A stretch of DNA of 57,939 bases from Actinomycetes bacterium. Lineage in GTDB: Bacteria > Actinomycetota > Acidimicrobiia > Acidimicrobiales > RAAP-2. Below are positions 33,898 through 41,689 of the stretch, piece after piece. The stretch is taken from NCBI GenBank assembly GCA_021844425.1, contig JAKBTL010000055.1, positions 1-57,939 on the forward strand, given 5' to 3'. A model generated the notes under the pieces. The model saw nothing but the letters and a program-made list of their open reading frames with translations. It ran no database searches and was not told the DNA's origin. Position numbers and translations under genes: made by a program. How positions within the stretch are numbered: position 1 is the stretch's first letter; each line of letters begins with the position of its first letter.

Positions 33898-35243
33898 GCG
33901 CCTTCGTGCATCCTTCCGTGCGCCGAGAGCTGCTCGAGGCGGCCCGCCCTCGGCGAACCGGCCGGGTCATCCGGGTGGTCGGACTGAGCATCGAAGTCGT
34001 CGGGATCGAGGCGGCTGTCGGGGACGCCGTCTTCGTGCACCGCTCGACAGGCGCGGTCCTGCCTACCGAGGTCGTGGCTCTCCAGGGCGACAGCCTCACG
34101 TGCATGCCCCTCGGGGACGCCACGCGCGTGCGGTACGGCGACGAGGTCACGACGAGCGGCCGGCCGCTCCCGGTCGCCGTCGGCGAAGCGCTCCTTGGAC
34201 GGGTGCTCGACGGGCTCGGTCGTCCCATCGACGACGGAGGCCCGCTCGGCGACTGCGAGGAGGTCGCCGTCGAGGCACGGTCTCCCCATCCGTTGCGGCG
34301 CGAGATGGTCGACCGTCAGATCGCTCTCGGGGTGCGCGCGATCGACACCGTGATCCCGTGCGGCCGGGGGCAGCGCCTGGGGATCCTCGCCGGCTCGGGA
34401 GTGGGGAAGTCCACGCTCCTCGGCATGATCGCCAAGGGCACCGACGCGGACGTCTCGGTCGTGGCGCTCGTCGGGGAGCGAGGCCGCGAGGTGCAGGAGT
34501 TCATCACGCACGACCTCGGAGCAGCGCGCTCGCGTTCGGTGGTCGTCGTCGCCACCTCCGACGAGCCGGCGCTCGTGCGTATCCGGGCCGCCTTCACCGC
34601 CACGCGGATCGCCGAGTGGTTCAGGGACCAGGGCGCGCACGTCGTGCTCATGGCCGACAGCATCACCCGGCTCGCCATGGCCCAGCGCGAGGTCGGGCTG
34701 TCCGCCGGAGAGCCGCCCACGACCAGGGGGTATCCGCCGTCGATGTACTCGCTGCTGCCGAAGCTCCTCGAGCGCGCGGGCGCCGCCGAGCACGGCAGCA
34801 TCACGGGCCTCTACACCGTGCTGGTCGAGGGCGACGACATGAACGAGCCCATCGCGGACGCCGCCCGCTCGATCCTCGACGGCCATATCGTGCTCTCGAG
34901 GAGGCTCACGACGTCGGGGCACTTCCCGAGCATCGACGTTCTCGAATCGGTCTCCCGTCTCGAGTCCGCGATCACCACCCGAGAGCAGCGCGCCCTCTCG
35001 CGTGAGCTGCGTGAGCTGCTGGCCGCATACCGCGACGCCAAGGACCTCGTGGAGATCGGGGCTTACGCGCGCGGATCGAACCCGGTCGTCGACAGGGCGC
35101 TCGAATTGAAGCCGTTGATCGACGCGTTCTTGCGCCAGGACGTCTCCGAGGTCTGTGGGGCCGAGGATGCGTGGGCGCAGCTCCGCGCGCTGCTCACCCC
35201 GCCTGACCTGGTGGACGCCGAGTCCGTCCAGATCGCGTCATGA
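33894..35243 (+). CDS. fliI: Flagellar export ATPase FliI
   Basis: A 449-residue F1-beta-like ATPase that unloads substrates at the export gate. It has an N-terminal beta barrel (GRVIRVVGLSIEVVGIEAAV), Walker A GSGVGKST at 167-174, VVALVGERGREVQEF, Walker B GAHVVLMADSITRLAMAQRE, and a C-terminal helical domain with LLAAYRDAKDLVEIGAYARG. It starts at GTG 33894, overlapping the fliH stop, and ends in an ATGA overlap with fliJ. Confidence 0.96.
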   Translation: MSAFVHPSVRRELLEAARPRRTGRVIRVVGLSIEVVGIEAAVGDAVFVHRSTGAVLPTEVVALQGDSLTCMPLGDATRVRYGDEVTTSGRPLPVAVGEALLGRVLDGLGRPIDDGGPLGDCEEVAVEARSPHPLRREMVDRQIALGVRAIDTVIPCGRGQRLGILAGSGVGKSTLLGMIAKGTDADVSVVALVGERGREVQEFITHDLGAARSRSVVVVATSDEPALVRIRAAFTATRIAEWFRDQGAHVVLMADSITRLAMAQREVGLSAGEPPTTRGYPPSMYSLLPKLLERAGAAEHGSITGLYTVLVEGDDMNEPIADAARSILDGHIVLSRRLTTSGHFPSIDVLESVSRLESAITTREQRALSRELRELLAAYRDAKDLVEIGAYARGSNPVVDRALELKPLIDAFLRQDVSEVCGAEDAWAQLRALLTPPDLVDAESVQIAS

Positions 35244-35665
35244 GGTACCGATTCCCGCTCGAGACGGTGCGCCGCGTGCGCCGGGCAGAAGAGAAGGCGA
35301 CGCGCGCGAGGCTGCTCCTCGCCAACGCCTCGTTGGTCTCGGCCATCGCGACTCGTGACCTCGCCGACGCCCGCTATCGCGCGGCCGGTTCGTCGGTGTT
35401 CGACCTCACCTCCCTTCTGGAGGAACGCTGCAGGGCCGAGCTCGCCGCGGTCACCCTCGAGCACGCGAAGAAGGCCGTGAGCCGAGCAGCGAGCGAGGCC
35501 GCTCTCGCGCACGTGGCATGGACGGCCTCGGCCAAGCGCGTCGCGACGCTCGAACGGCTCGACGAGCGCCGGCGCGCCGAGCACCTCGTGGAGGAAGGGA
35601 GGCGGGAGGTCGCCATGGTGGACGACATCGTGGCCGCCCGGTACGCGACGGCGGCGAAGCGGTGA
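35240..35665 (+). CDS. fliJ: Flagellar export protein FliJ
   Basis: A 141-residue protein, almost entirely coiled coil and rich in Ala, Arg and Glu (YRFPLETVRRVRRAEEKATR at the start, as in FliJ; RLDERRRAEHLVEEGRREVA near the end). FliJ is the central stalk of the export ATPase and recycles chaperones. It is recognised by N-terminal motif, size and position after fliI. It overlaps both neighbours by four bases. Confidence 0.85.
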   Translation: MRYRFPLETVRRVRRAEEKATRARLLLANASLVSAIATRDLADARYRAAGSSVFDLTSLLEERCRAELAAVTLEHAKKAVSRAASEAALAHVAWTASAKRVATLERLDERRRAEHLVEEGRREVAMVDDIVAARYATAAKR

Positions 35666-36735
35666 GCGTCACGGCAGGAGCCGTGGAGAGCTGGGCGCGC
35701 GAGATCGGCGTCACCATGGCGGCGCTGCCCTCCCAGCTCGAGCAGGCGGCACCGCAGGGGACCTTCGAGAGCGTGCTCGAGCAAGCGGCCGCGGTCTTGG
35801 ACGCAGGTCCAGCGGCTGCCGGGATCCTGACGTCCACAGCCCCCCTCCTGTTCAAGAACCTTCCTGAGCAGTCTGGGCCCGCGCAGACAGGCGCTGCGAC
35901 GAATGGCAGCGCAGTCGTGTCCGAAGCAGCGCGGTTCCTCGGCGTCCCCTACGTCTGGGGGGGCGAGAGCCCGTCGGGGTTCGACTGTTCCGGGCTCGTC
36001 CAGTACGTCTACGCCCAAGTCGGCGTGCACCTGCCGCGCACGACCTACACACAGGTGAAGGTGGGCACTCCCGTCGCAAGCCTCACACGGGCCAAGCCCG
36101 GCGACCTCGTCTTCTTCGCCGGCTCCGACGGCACTTCCACTTCGCCAGGCCATGTCGGCATCTACATCGGGAACGGGAAGATGATCGACGCCCCGTACGC
36201 GGGGACCGTCGTCCAGGTGCAGACAGTGACGAGTGCGGGGCCGGTGGTCGCGATCCGTCGGATCCTCCCCGTCACAGGGGCCATGACGGCGGCAGTGGAC
36301 TTCGGGCCGACGGGAGCCGCGGCAGCGACGTCGGCCTCGGCGGGGCCCGTCGCGGTCCCGGCGAAGCTTGCTCCCCTCTTCCTCGCCGCGGGAGCCAGGT
36401 ACGGGGTCTCCCCCGCGCTGCTCGCGGCGATCGCCCGCCAGGAGTCCGGCTTCTCGCCCGACGCGGTGAGCACAAGTGGCGCCGAAGGGGTGATGCAGTT
36501 CATGCCCGGCACTGCAGCCGGCCTGGGGATCACACCTTTCACACCCGCGCAGGCGGTCGACGGCGCCGCTCGCCTCGTCTCTGGGTACATCCGTCAGTTC
36601 GGCTCGGTGCCGCTCGCGCTCGCGGCCTACAACGCCGGGCCGAGCGCTGTCCAAGAGCACGGGGGCATCCCACCGTACCCGCAGACCCAGGAGTACGTCG
36701 CCGCCATCATGAAGACGCTTGGAGCCGCGTCGTGA
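35662..36735 (+). CDS. Bifunctional NlpC/P60 peptidase and SLT lytic transglycosylase
   Basis: A 357-residue cell-wall enzyme in the operon slot where FlgJ or another rod-associated muramidase would be expected. The NlpC/P60 domain (about 75-185) has the catalytic C109 in FDCSGLVQYVY and H164 in GHVGIYIG. The transglycosylase domain (about 225-357) has the catalytic E261 in AIARQESGFSPDAVS, then GVMQFMPGTA and LALAAYNAGPSAV. It could cut both the peptide and the glycan bonds of peptidoglycan to let the rod through. No signal peptide is visible, so export through the flagellar gate is possible. It starts at GTG 35662, overlapping fliJ. Confidence 0.9.
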   Translation: MSVTAGAVESWAREIGVTMAALPSQLEQAAPQGTFESVLEQAAAVLDAGPAAAGILTSTAPLLFKNLPEQSGPAQTGAATNGSAVVSEAARFLGVPYVWGGESPSGFDCSGLVQYVYAQVGVHLPRTTYTQVKVGTPVASLTRAKPGDLVFFAGSDGTSTSPGHVGIYIGNGKMIDAPYAGTVVQVQTVTSAGPVVAIRRILPVTGAMTAAVDFGPTGAAAATSASAGPVAVPAKLAPLFLAAGARYGVSPALLAAIARQESGFSPDAVSTSGAEGVMQFMPGTAAGLGITPFTPAQAVDGAARLVSGYIRQFGSVPLALAAYNAGPSAVQEHGGIPPYPQTQEYVAAIMKTLGAAS

Positions 36736-38087
36736 ACCCGCTCCTCGCGGCAAAGGCCGGCTCCGAAGGCACGCACGAGCACACCACGGGAGTGCACGCG
36801 ACCGGCAAGGACGCGAAGGGCAACCTGTTCGACACGCTGCTCCGGCAGGCAGCCTCCCGGCAGGGCGCCTCACAGCAGGCCGCCCCCCAGCAGTCCGCTT
36901 CTCGATCTGAGGCTGCCCGTCATCCCGTCCCCAGCCACCGGATGTCCGAGCACCCCGAGCCGATCACGCTCAGAGCGCGCCTGCGCTCGCGCGACGCCGA
37001 GGGCGATGTGGCGGCCCAGGACCCGACGCCCCACGTTGTCCGCCCGGCGAAGACGCCTACGACGACACCCGCGCAGGGCGCCCACCATGCCGGCCATGCC
37101 GACATCGCTTCGGCTGCGCTCGCCGACCTCTCGCTGAGTACGACCGGGCTGCGCGCTCCGGCGGCCGCGGACGTCGTCTCGGAGGCAGACGCGCGCCAGG
37201 CAGGGGTGAGCGCCGCCGTCGGCGGAGGGCGTGAGGGCGGGACGGGCCGAGGGGTGCGCACACCGGTCGAGGCCGTCGGAGGACGTCGCCGCCTGGCACC
37301 GCCCCGCCCATCGGGCGTGGCGGTCCCGACGTCCGCAGCAGCGGCATCGGGTTCAGCGGGCCAGGCGGGGACGGGACGCACGGCTGCCGGGCCGATCGAC
37401 GGGGTCCCTACTCGGGGCCCTGCGCAGTTCCAGGAAGGCGAGCGAATGCCAGCACGATCGGCTGCTCACCCGACCCTTGCAGCTGGTCCGCCCGACACGG
37501 TCGGCCCGAGCCCGACGGCCGGCCCGAGCCCGACGGTCGGCCCGAGCCCGACGGCCGGCCCGAGCCAGACGGCCGGCCCGAGCCAGACGGCCGGCCCCAG
37601 CCCACAGGCAAGCGCCTCGCTGCCCGGGATCGCCGGCCAGCTCGTGCGCGTCCTCGCGGGGCCACAACCGCTCGCAGACGGGAGCACCACGGTCACCGTC
37701 GCCCTCGATCCCCCCTCTCTCGGCGTGCTCAAGGCGACCGTGGTGGCGGGGGCGGACCACCTCTCGGTGCAGCTCGTGACGACCACGGCCGCCGGGGCGG
37801 AGGCTCTGCGGATCGCGCTCCCCGATCTGAAGAGCGTCCTTTCCTCGAGCGGCCACGAGGTCCAGGTATCGGTGAGCGACAGCTCCGCCTCGACGTCGGG
37901 GGGGCTCTCAGCGGCTCCCCAGGGCGGGGGCGGCAGCCGATCGCCATTCACAAGCCGGCACCACCCTCCGGCTTCCCCGCCACCGTCCCGCTCGCCGGCG
38001 CGTCCCGCATCCACAGCGCCGCGCACGGCAGCGTCGCGCACGGCAACGCCGGCCACGAGCTCCCATCTCGTCGACATCAGGATCTGA
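36732..38087 (+). CDS. fliK: Flagellar hook-length control protein FliK
   Basis: A 451-residue secreted ruler. A long disordered Ala/Pro/Arg/Thr-rich N-terminal part contains a hexapeptide repeat (about residues 257-292). The Flg_hook domain follows (TTVTVALDPPSLGVLKATVV, DHLSVQLVTTTAAGAEALRI, DLKSVLSSSGHEVQVSV), which switches FlhB specificity. A basic Ser/Pro-rich tail ends HLVDIRI. Recognition rests on the C-terminal domain and on position before flgD. It starts at GTG 36732, overlapping the upstream stop. Confidence 0.85.
   Translation: MNPLLAAKAGSEGTHEHTTGVHATGKDAKGNLFDTLLRQAASRQGASQQAAPQQSASRSEAARHPVPSHRMSEHPEPITLRARLRSRDAEGDVAAQDPTPHVVRPAKTPTTTPAQGAHHAGHADIASAALADLSLSTTGLRAPAAADVVSEADARQAGVSAAVGGGREGGTGRGVRTPVEAVGGRRRLAPPRPSGVAVPTSAAAASGSAGQAGTGRTAAGPIDGVPTRGPAQFQEGERMPARSAAHPTLAAGPPDTVGPSPTAGPSPTVGPSPTAGPSQTAGPSQTAGPSPQASASLPGIAGQLVRVLAGPQPLADGSTTVTVALDPPSLGVLKATVVAGADHLSVQLVTTTAAGAEALRIALPDLKSVLSSSGHEVQVSVSDSSASTSGGLSAAPQGGGGSRSPFTSRHHPPASPPPSRSPARPASTAPRTAASRTATPATSSHLVDIRI
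37501..37608 (+). repeat. Six 18-base tandem repeats inside fliK
   Basis: Six consecutive units of the type tcggcccgagcccgacgg, with small variants in the last three, each encoding a hexapeptide of the form (V/A)GPSPT or AGPSQT. Because FliK acts as a molecular ruler, copy-number change here would alter protein length in steps of six residues. Confidence 0.85.
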
Positions 38088-38095
38088 GGTGCTAG

Positions 38096-38542
38096 ATGAC
38101 CACGCCGATCACGACCGCCACATCCGCACAGCCAGCTGGGCAGAGCGCTCCGGGTGCCACACGACTGAGGAACCAGCTCGACACACCGACGCTCTTCATC
38201 AAGCTCTTCATGGCCGAGCTCCAGCACCAGGATCCGACAAACCCCGCCACACCCGCGAGCATCGCCCAGCAGACCGCGGAGCTCTCCCAGATGGAGGCGT
38301 CGATGACGCTCACCGACGCGATCAAGACGCAAGGGCGCTACGCCGAGGACTCGGCGGCGACCGGCCTGCTCGGCAAGCAGGTCACCGCCACGCTGACAGG
38401 CAAGGAGCTCACGGGCACGGTGTCAGAGATCTTGCTCTCTGCGACCGGGACACCGGTGCTGAAGGTCGGCCAGGCCACAGTTCCCCTGTCCGCCGTCACC
38501 AGTGTCGGCATCGCGACCGCCAGCCAGACAACGACCGCCTAA
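38096..38542 (+). CDS. flgD: Flagellar hook capping protein FlgD
   Basis: A 148-residue hook-assembly cap. The conserved N-terminal motif TPTLFIKLFMAELQHQDPTN followed by PASIAQQTAELSQMEASM is clear. A short C-terminal part with LLGKQVTATLTGKELTGTVS and VPLSAVTSVG resembles the reduced Tudor-like domain of short FlgD proteins. It starts at ATG 38096, eight bases after fliK. It is secreted, sits at the hook tip during assembly and leaves when the hook is complete. Confidence 0.92.
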   Translation: MTTPITTATSAQPAGQSAPGATRLRNQLDTPTLFIKLFMAELQHQDPTNPATPASIAQQTAELSQMEASMTLTDAIKTQGRYAEDSAATGLLGKQVTATLTGKELTGTVSEILLSATGTPVLKVGQATVPLSAVTSVGIATASQTTTA

Positions 38543-38562
38543 CCCGAGAAAGGACCCTCAGC

Positions 38563-39843
38563 ATGGCAACACGATCGATGATCGCCGCGGTCTCCGCGAT
38601 CGCTGCGGAGCAGGCATACCTCCAAGAGACCGGCAGCAACATCGCCAACAGCGGCACCATCGGGTACAAGCAGGGCGAGGTGCAGTTCGCCGACCTGCTC
38701 TCCCAGCAGATCGCAGGCGGGACGGCACCGACCACAGGAAGCGCAGGGGTCAACCCGGTCGCGATCGGCTCTGGTGTGAGGGTGGCCTCCGTGTCGACCG
38801 ACCTCACCGAAGGCACATTGGAGACGACCGGCATCCAGACAGACGTCGCCATCACAGGTGGTGGGTACCTCGCCGTCGAGCAGGGGGCTCAGCAGCTCTA
38901 CACGAGAGACGGGGCGCTCACCGTCGACGCCAACGGCGAGCTGTCGACGCTGTCGGGCGCGAAGGTCCTCGGCTGGCAGGCGAGCCCGACAGGCAAGATC
39001 ACGAGCTCGGCGGCGGTGTCTCCCATCACCATCCCCACCGGAAAGACGATCGGTGCCATCGCGACGACATCCATTCAGATCTCCGGCAACCTCCCAGCGT
39101 GGAAGGGCGGCGCGTCGACAGTTCCGAGCGTGACCGTCTCGTCCATTGCCTACGACTCGCTCGGGAGCTCCGTCCCCGTCCTCGTCACGTTCACCGGGTC
39201 GCCGACACCTGACACGTGGAAGATCACCGCCGTCGCCAAGACACCCGTCAAGGGGACAGTCAAGCTGTTCACAACAGCGAGCGCTCCCACGATCGTCTTC
39301 GGTCCCAACGGGAGCCTCCAGAAGCTGAACGGCGCCACACTGCCGGCGGCCGGCGGCACACTGGCGGTCGCCACGAAGCCGACAGGGTTCACGAAGCTCG
39401 TCCTGCACTTCCCGCCGTCCACCTCGAACACAGCGCTGACCCAGTTCGCGGGCCAGCAGACCGTCTCCCTCACCCAGGACGGGAGCCCTGCGGGAACCCT
39501 GGTGTCGTACTCGATCGGCACCGACGGCGTCGTCACCGGGACGTTCTCCAACGGCCGGACCACGCCGCTCGCCCAGATCGCCCTCGCCTCGTTCCCCAAC
39601 GCCTCGGGGCTCGTGAACCTCGGCAACAACCTCCTGGGCCCGAGCGCCAACTCCGGGCAGGCCTCCGTCGGGACGCCCGGGACCGGCGGGCGCGGGAAGC
39701 TTCTGAGCGGGCAGCTCGAGCAGTCCAACGTGACACTGGCGCAGCAGCTCACCGACCTCATCACCGCCGAACAAGCGTACGTGGCGGACACCAAGGTGAT
39801 CTCCACGAGCCAGGCCGTGTCCACCGCGCTCGAGCAGGCGTGA
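38563..39843 (+). CDS. flgE: Flagellar hook protein FlgE
   Basis: A 426-residue hook subunit. N-terminal rod/hook signature: MIAAVSAIAAEQAYLQETGS, NIANSGTIGYKQGEVQFADL. The D1 region has DVAITGGGYLAVEQGAQQLY followed by TRDGALTVDANGELSTLSG. The C-terminal end SNVTLAQQLTDLITAEQAYV and AVSTALEQA completes the pattern. The start is ATG 38563 with gaaagga upstream. It is the only long rod/hook-type protein in the window: FlgF and FlgG are not seen. It is last in the flgB operon and rich in ACA threonine codons. Confidence 0.93.
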   Translation: MATRSMIAAVSAIAAEQAYLQETGSNIANSGTIGYKQGEVQFADLLSQQIAGGTAPTTGSAGVNPVAIGSGVRVASVSTDLTEGTLETTGIQTDVAITGGGYLAVEQGAQQLYTRDGALTVDANGELSTLSGAKVLGWQASPTGKITSSAAVSPITIPTGKTIGAIATTSIQISGNLPAWKGGASTVPSVTVSSIAYDSLGSSVPVLVTFTGSPTPDTWKITAVAKTPVKGTVKLFTTASAPTIVFGPNGSLQKLNGATLPAAGGTLAVATKPTGFTKLVLHFPPSTSNTALTQFAGQQTVSLTQDGSPAGTLVSYSIGTDGVVTGTFSNGRTTPLAQIALASFPNASGLVNLGNNLLGPSANSGQASVGTPGTGGRGKLLSGQLEQSNVTLAQQLTDLITAEQAYVADTKVISTSQAVSTALEQA

Positions 39844-39910
39844 CAGGCCCGGTCGCGTTCGCTCGACCGAAGTTCGCACATCACCTTCGGCAATTAGTGG
39901 GTCTGGAAAT

Positions 39911-39938
39911 TCAAGGTCGTCCGTAGCGCAGCCGATGA
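39911..39938 (+). promoter_or_regulatory. Sigma-28-type promoter of the fliM operon
   Basis: TCAAGGTC (39911-39918), a 12-base spacer and GCCGATGA (39931-39938), almost identical to the sites before flbD and fliC. Transcription would start near 39945. It separates the hook operon from the switch/export-gate operon. Confidence 0.75.
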
Positions 39939-40032
39939 AGAACGCGGCGCCATGGAGGCGGCCGCCATTGCCACGGATCGGCCAGCAATCGAAGCTCTTG
40001 GAGGTCCGCCTCATGGAAGAAGCTGCAACTCG

Positions 40033-40959
40033 ATGAACGCGGCACTCGTCATCCACGACGAGGTGCAGGTCCGCCCTTACGACCCGCTGCGGCACGAGGT
40101 CGTCGACCGGGGGCAGCTGCGCCGCCTCCACCCACTGCTCGAGGCGTGCGCCCACCGGATGGCCGCGAACCTGAGCGCCGGGCTGCGCCGACCGGTCCAT
40201 GTCGTCGCAGGGGAGCTCGAGCAGGGCGCGTGGGACGACTTCATGGCCGGAATGGAGGACCCCACGTTCATCGCGACCGCTCTGGTCGCAGATCTCGACG
40301 AGCGTCTCTTGCTCCACTTCCCGGTCGCGACCGCCTTGTCCTTGGTAGAGGTCCAGCTCGGCGGGGACGGGAAGACCGAGATGGAGCGGGTGGCGCTCAC
40401 CGAGATCGAGCTCGCGATGGTCAGCTCGATCGCGTCCAACGTGTTCAGCGCGCTGCGTGCGTCCCTCGACACCCTGCTCGACGTCAACCTCACAGCGCTG
40501 CAGCGCCACCGCAGCCCGCACTTCGTGAAGATGGGGCGGCCCGGCGATACGGCCTTCCGGGCAGAGGCGAGCGTCACGATCGGCGACGGTGCGTCACGCT
40601 CGATCTGGCTCTACCTGCCGCTCGCGACGATGCACCGCCTGCTCTCCACCCTCGAGCAGGAGGAGGACGACCACGTAGATCCCGACGCGGTCATGCCCCA
40701 CGTCGAGCGGAGCATCGAGGAGGTCCCGTTGGAGCTCCTCGTCGCGTACCCGCCGGTGCGTATGAGCGCGGCGCAGATCCTCTCGTTGTCTCCGGGGGAT
40801 CCCGAGTCGATCATCCTCCTAGGGGTCGGTACGACAGAGCAGGTCGAGCTCGACATCCTCGCCGCAGGCCGGACGCGCATCGGCGGGGGCGTCCTCGTGA
40901 CAAACGGGAAGCACGCGGGGTGCATGGTCAGGAGTTGGGAGAGGAGAGACGAGCGATGA
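40033..40959 (+). CDS. fliM: Flagellar motor switch protein FliM
   Basis: A 308-residue switch protein if started at ATG 40033, which has a purine-rich site (ggaagaag) upstream. The middle domain matches FliM (VRPYDPLRHEVVDRGQLRRL, MAANLSAGLRRPVHVV, LSLVEVQLGGDGK), and the C-terminal FliN-like domain has VPLELLVAYPPVRMSAAQIL followed by LSLSPGDPESIILLG. The usual N-terminal EIDALL helix that binds phospho-CheY is missing. An in-frame ATG at 39952 would add 27 residues including RPAIEAL, at best a degenerate version, but it lies only seven bases after the expected transcript start. No chemotaxis genes occur in the window. Confidence 0.88.
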   Translation: MNAALVIHDEVQVRPYDPLRHEVVDRGQLRRLHPLLEACAHRMAANLSAGLRRPVHVVAGELEQGAWDDFMAGMEDPTFIATALVADLDERLLLHFPVATALSLVEVQLGGDGKTEMERVALTEIELAMVSSIASNVFSALRASLDTLLDVNLTALQRHRSPHFVKMGRPGDTAFRAEASVTIGDGASRSIWLYLPLATMHRLLSTLEQEEDDHVDPDAVMPHVERSIEEVPLELLVAYPPVRMSAAQILSLSPGDPESIILLGVGTTEQVELDILAAGRTRIGGGVLVTNGKHAGCMVRSWERRDER

Positions 40960-41234
40960 GCGACGTCGCTACGACAGTCGCCGACGGTCCGCTGCAGCTC
41001 GACGCGCTGAACGACGTGGAGCTGGAGGTCGTCGCCGTGCTGGGAAAGACGCGGATGACGCTGGGCACGTTGCGGTCGGTGCGCCCGCGCACCACCATCC
41101 CCCTCGATCGGCCGCTCGGCAGCCCGCTCGAGATCATGGTCAACGGCAAGCTGTTCGCGATCGGCGAGCTGGTCTCGGTGAACGACTCCGAGCTCGGGGT
41201 CCAGATCAAGTCGATCGTCTCGGGCCGTGATTGA
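40956..41234 (+). CDS. fliN: Flagellar motor switch protein FliN
   Basis: A 92-residue C-ring protein consisting of one SpoA-type domain: LNDVELEVVAVLGKTRMTLG, then TIPLDRPLGSPLEIMVNGKL and FAIGELVSVNDSELGVQIKS. Short length without an acidic N-terminal extension is normal for FliN in monoderms that lack FliY fusions. It starts at ATG 40956, overlapping the fliM stop, and overlaps fliO by eight bases. Confidence 0.92.
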   Translation: MSDVATTVADGPLQLDALNDVELEVVAVLGKTRMTLGTLRSVRPRTTIPLDRPLGSPLEIMVNGKLFAIGELVSVNDSELGVQIKSIVSGRD

Positions 41235-41661
41235 CCTCGTCCTTGCGGCGCACGGCAGCGCGATGGCCCCCGACGTGTCCGTGGGCCACCTGCTCGCGCA
41301 GATGGTGCTGTGGCTGGGGGTGATCGTGGTCGCGCTCTTCGGGCTCAGCAAGCTCGCACGTCGCTCGAAGGGGATGGGACGTAGCACCGCCAAGGTCCCC
41401 GGCACGAAGAGCGGTCGGCTCACCGTCGTCAGCCGCCAGCCGGTCGGGAAAGGTCAGTGGATCGCCGTCGTCGAAGCCGAGGGCCAGCGATTCGTGGTGG
41501 GGGTCTCAGGCGCTGGGTTCACCCCTCTGGGGGAGCTCCGAGGCGGCGCCGCTCGCGACGAAGGGCAGGCGGCGCCCGTCGGGCCGCTCCTCTCCGAGGG
41601 AGAAGGTGAGCGGCCGCACGGCTTGCTCGACCGCGCCCGGGCAGCCACCGTCCGCCGCTGA
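41227..41661 (+). CDS. fliO: Flagellar export-apparatus assembly protein FliO
   Basis: A 144-residue protein with one membrane helix (about 22-42, HLLAQMVLWLGVIVVALFGL) and a small cytoplasmic beta domain (RLTVVSRQPVGKGQWIAVVE, RFVVGVSGAGFTPL). This is the FliO plan, and it lies between fliN and fliP. FliO helps the FliP-FliR core assemble. The start is GTG 41227, overlapping the end of fliN. Confidence 0.82.
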   Translation: MIDLVLAAHGSAMAPDVSVGHLLAQMVLWLGVIVVALFGLSKLARRSKGMGRSTAKVPGTKSGRLTVVSRQPVGKGQWIAVVEAEGQRFVVGVSGAGFTPLGELRGGAARDEGQAAPVGPLLSEGEGERPHGLLDRARAATVRR

Positions 41662-41689
41662 GCCGGCGGCCTTGATCCGAGGAGGGCTG

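Noticed and set aside
39851-39890. Intrinsic terminator after flgE
   Set aside because: Only 5-6 bp stems (ggtcg/cgacc and ccgaag/cttcgg) without a T-run; too weak to annotate.
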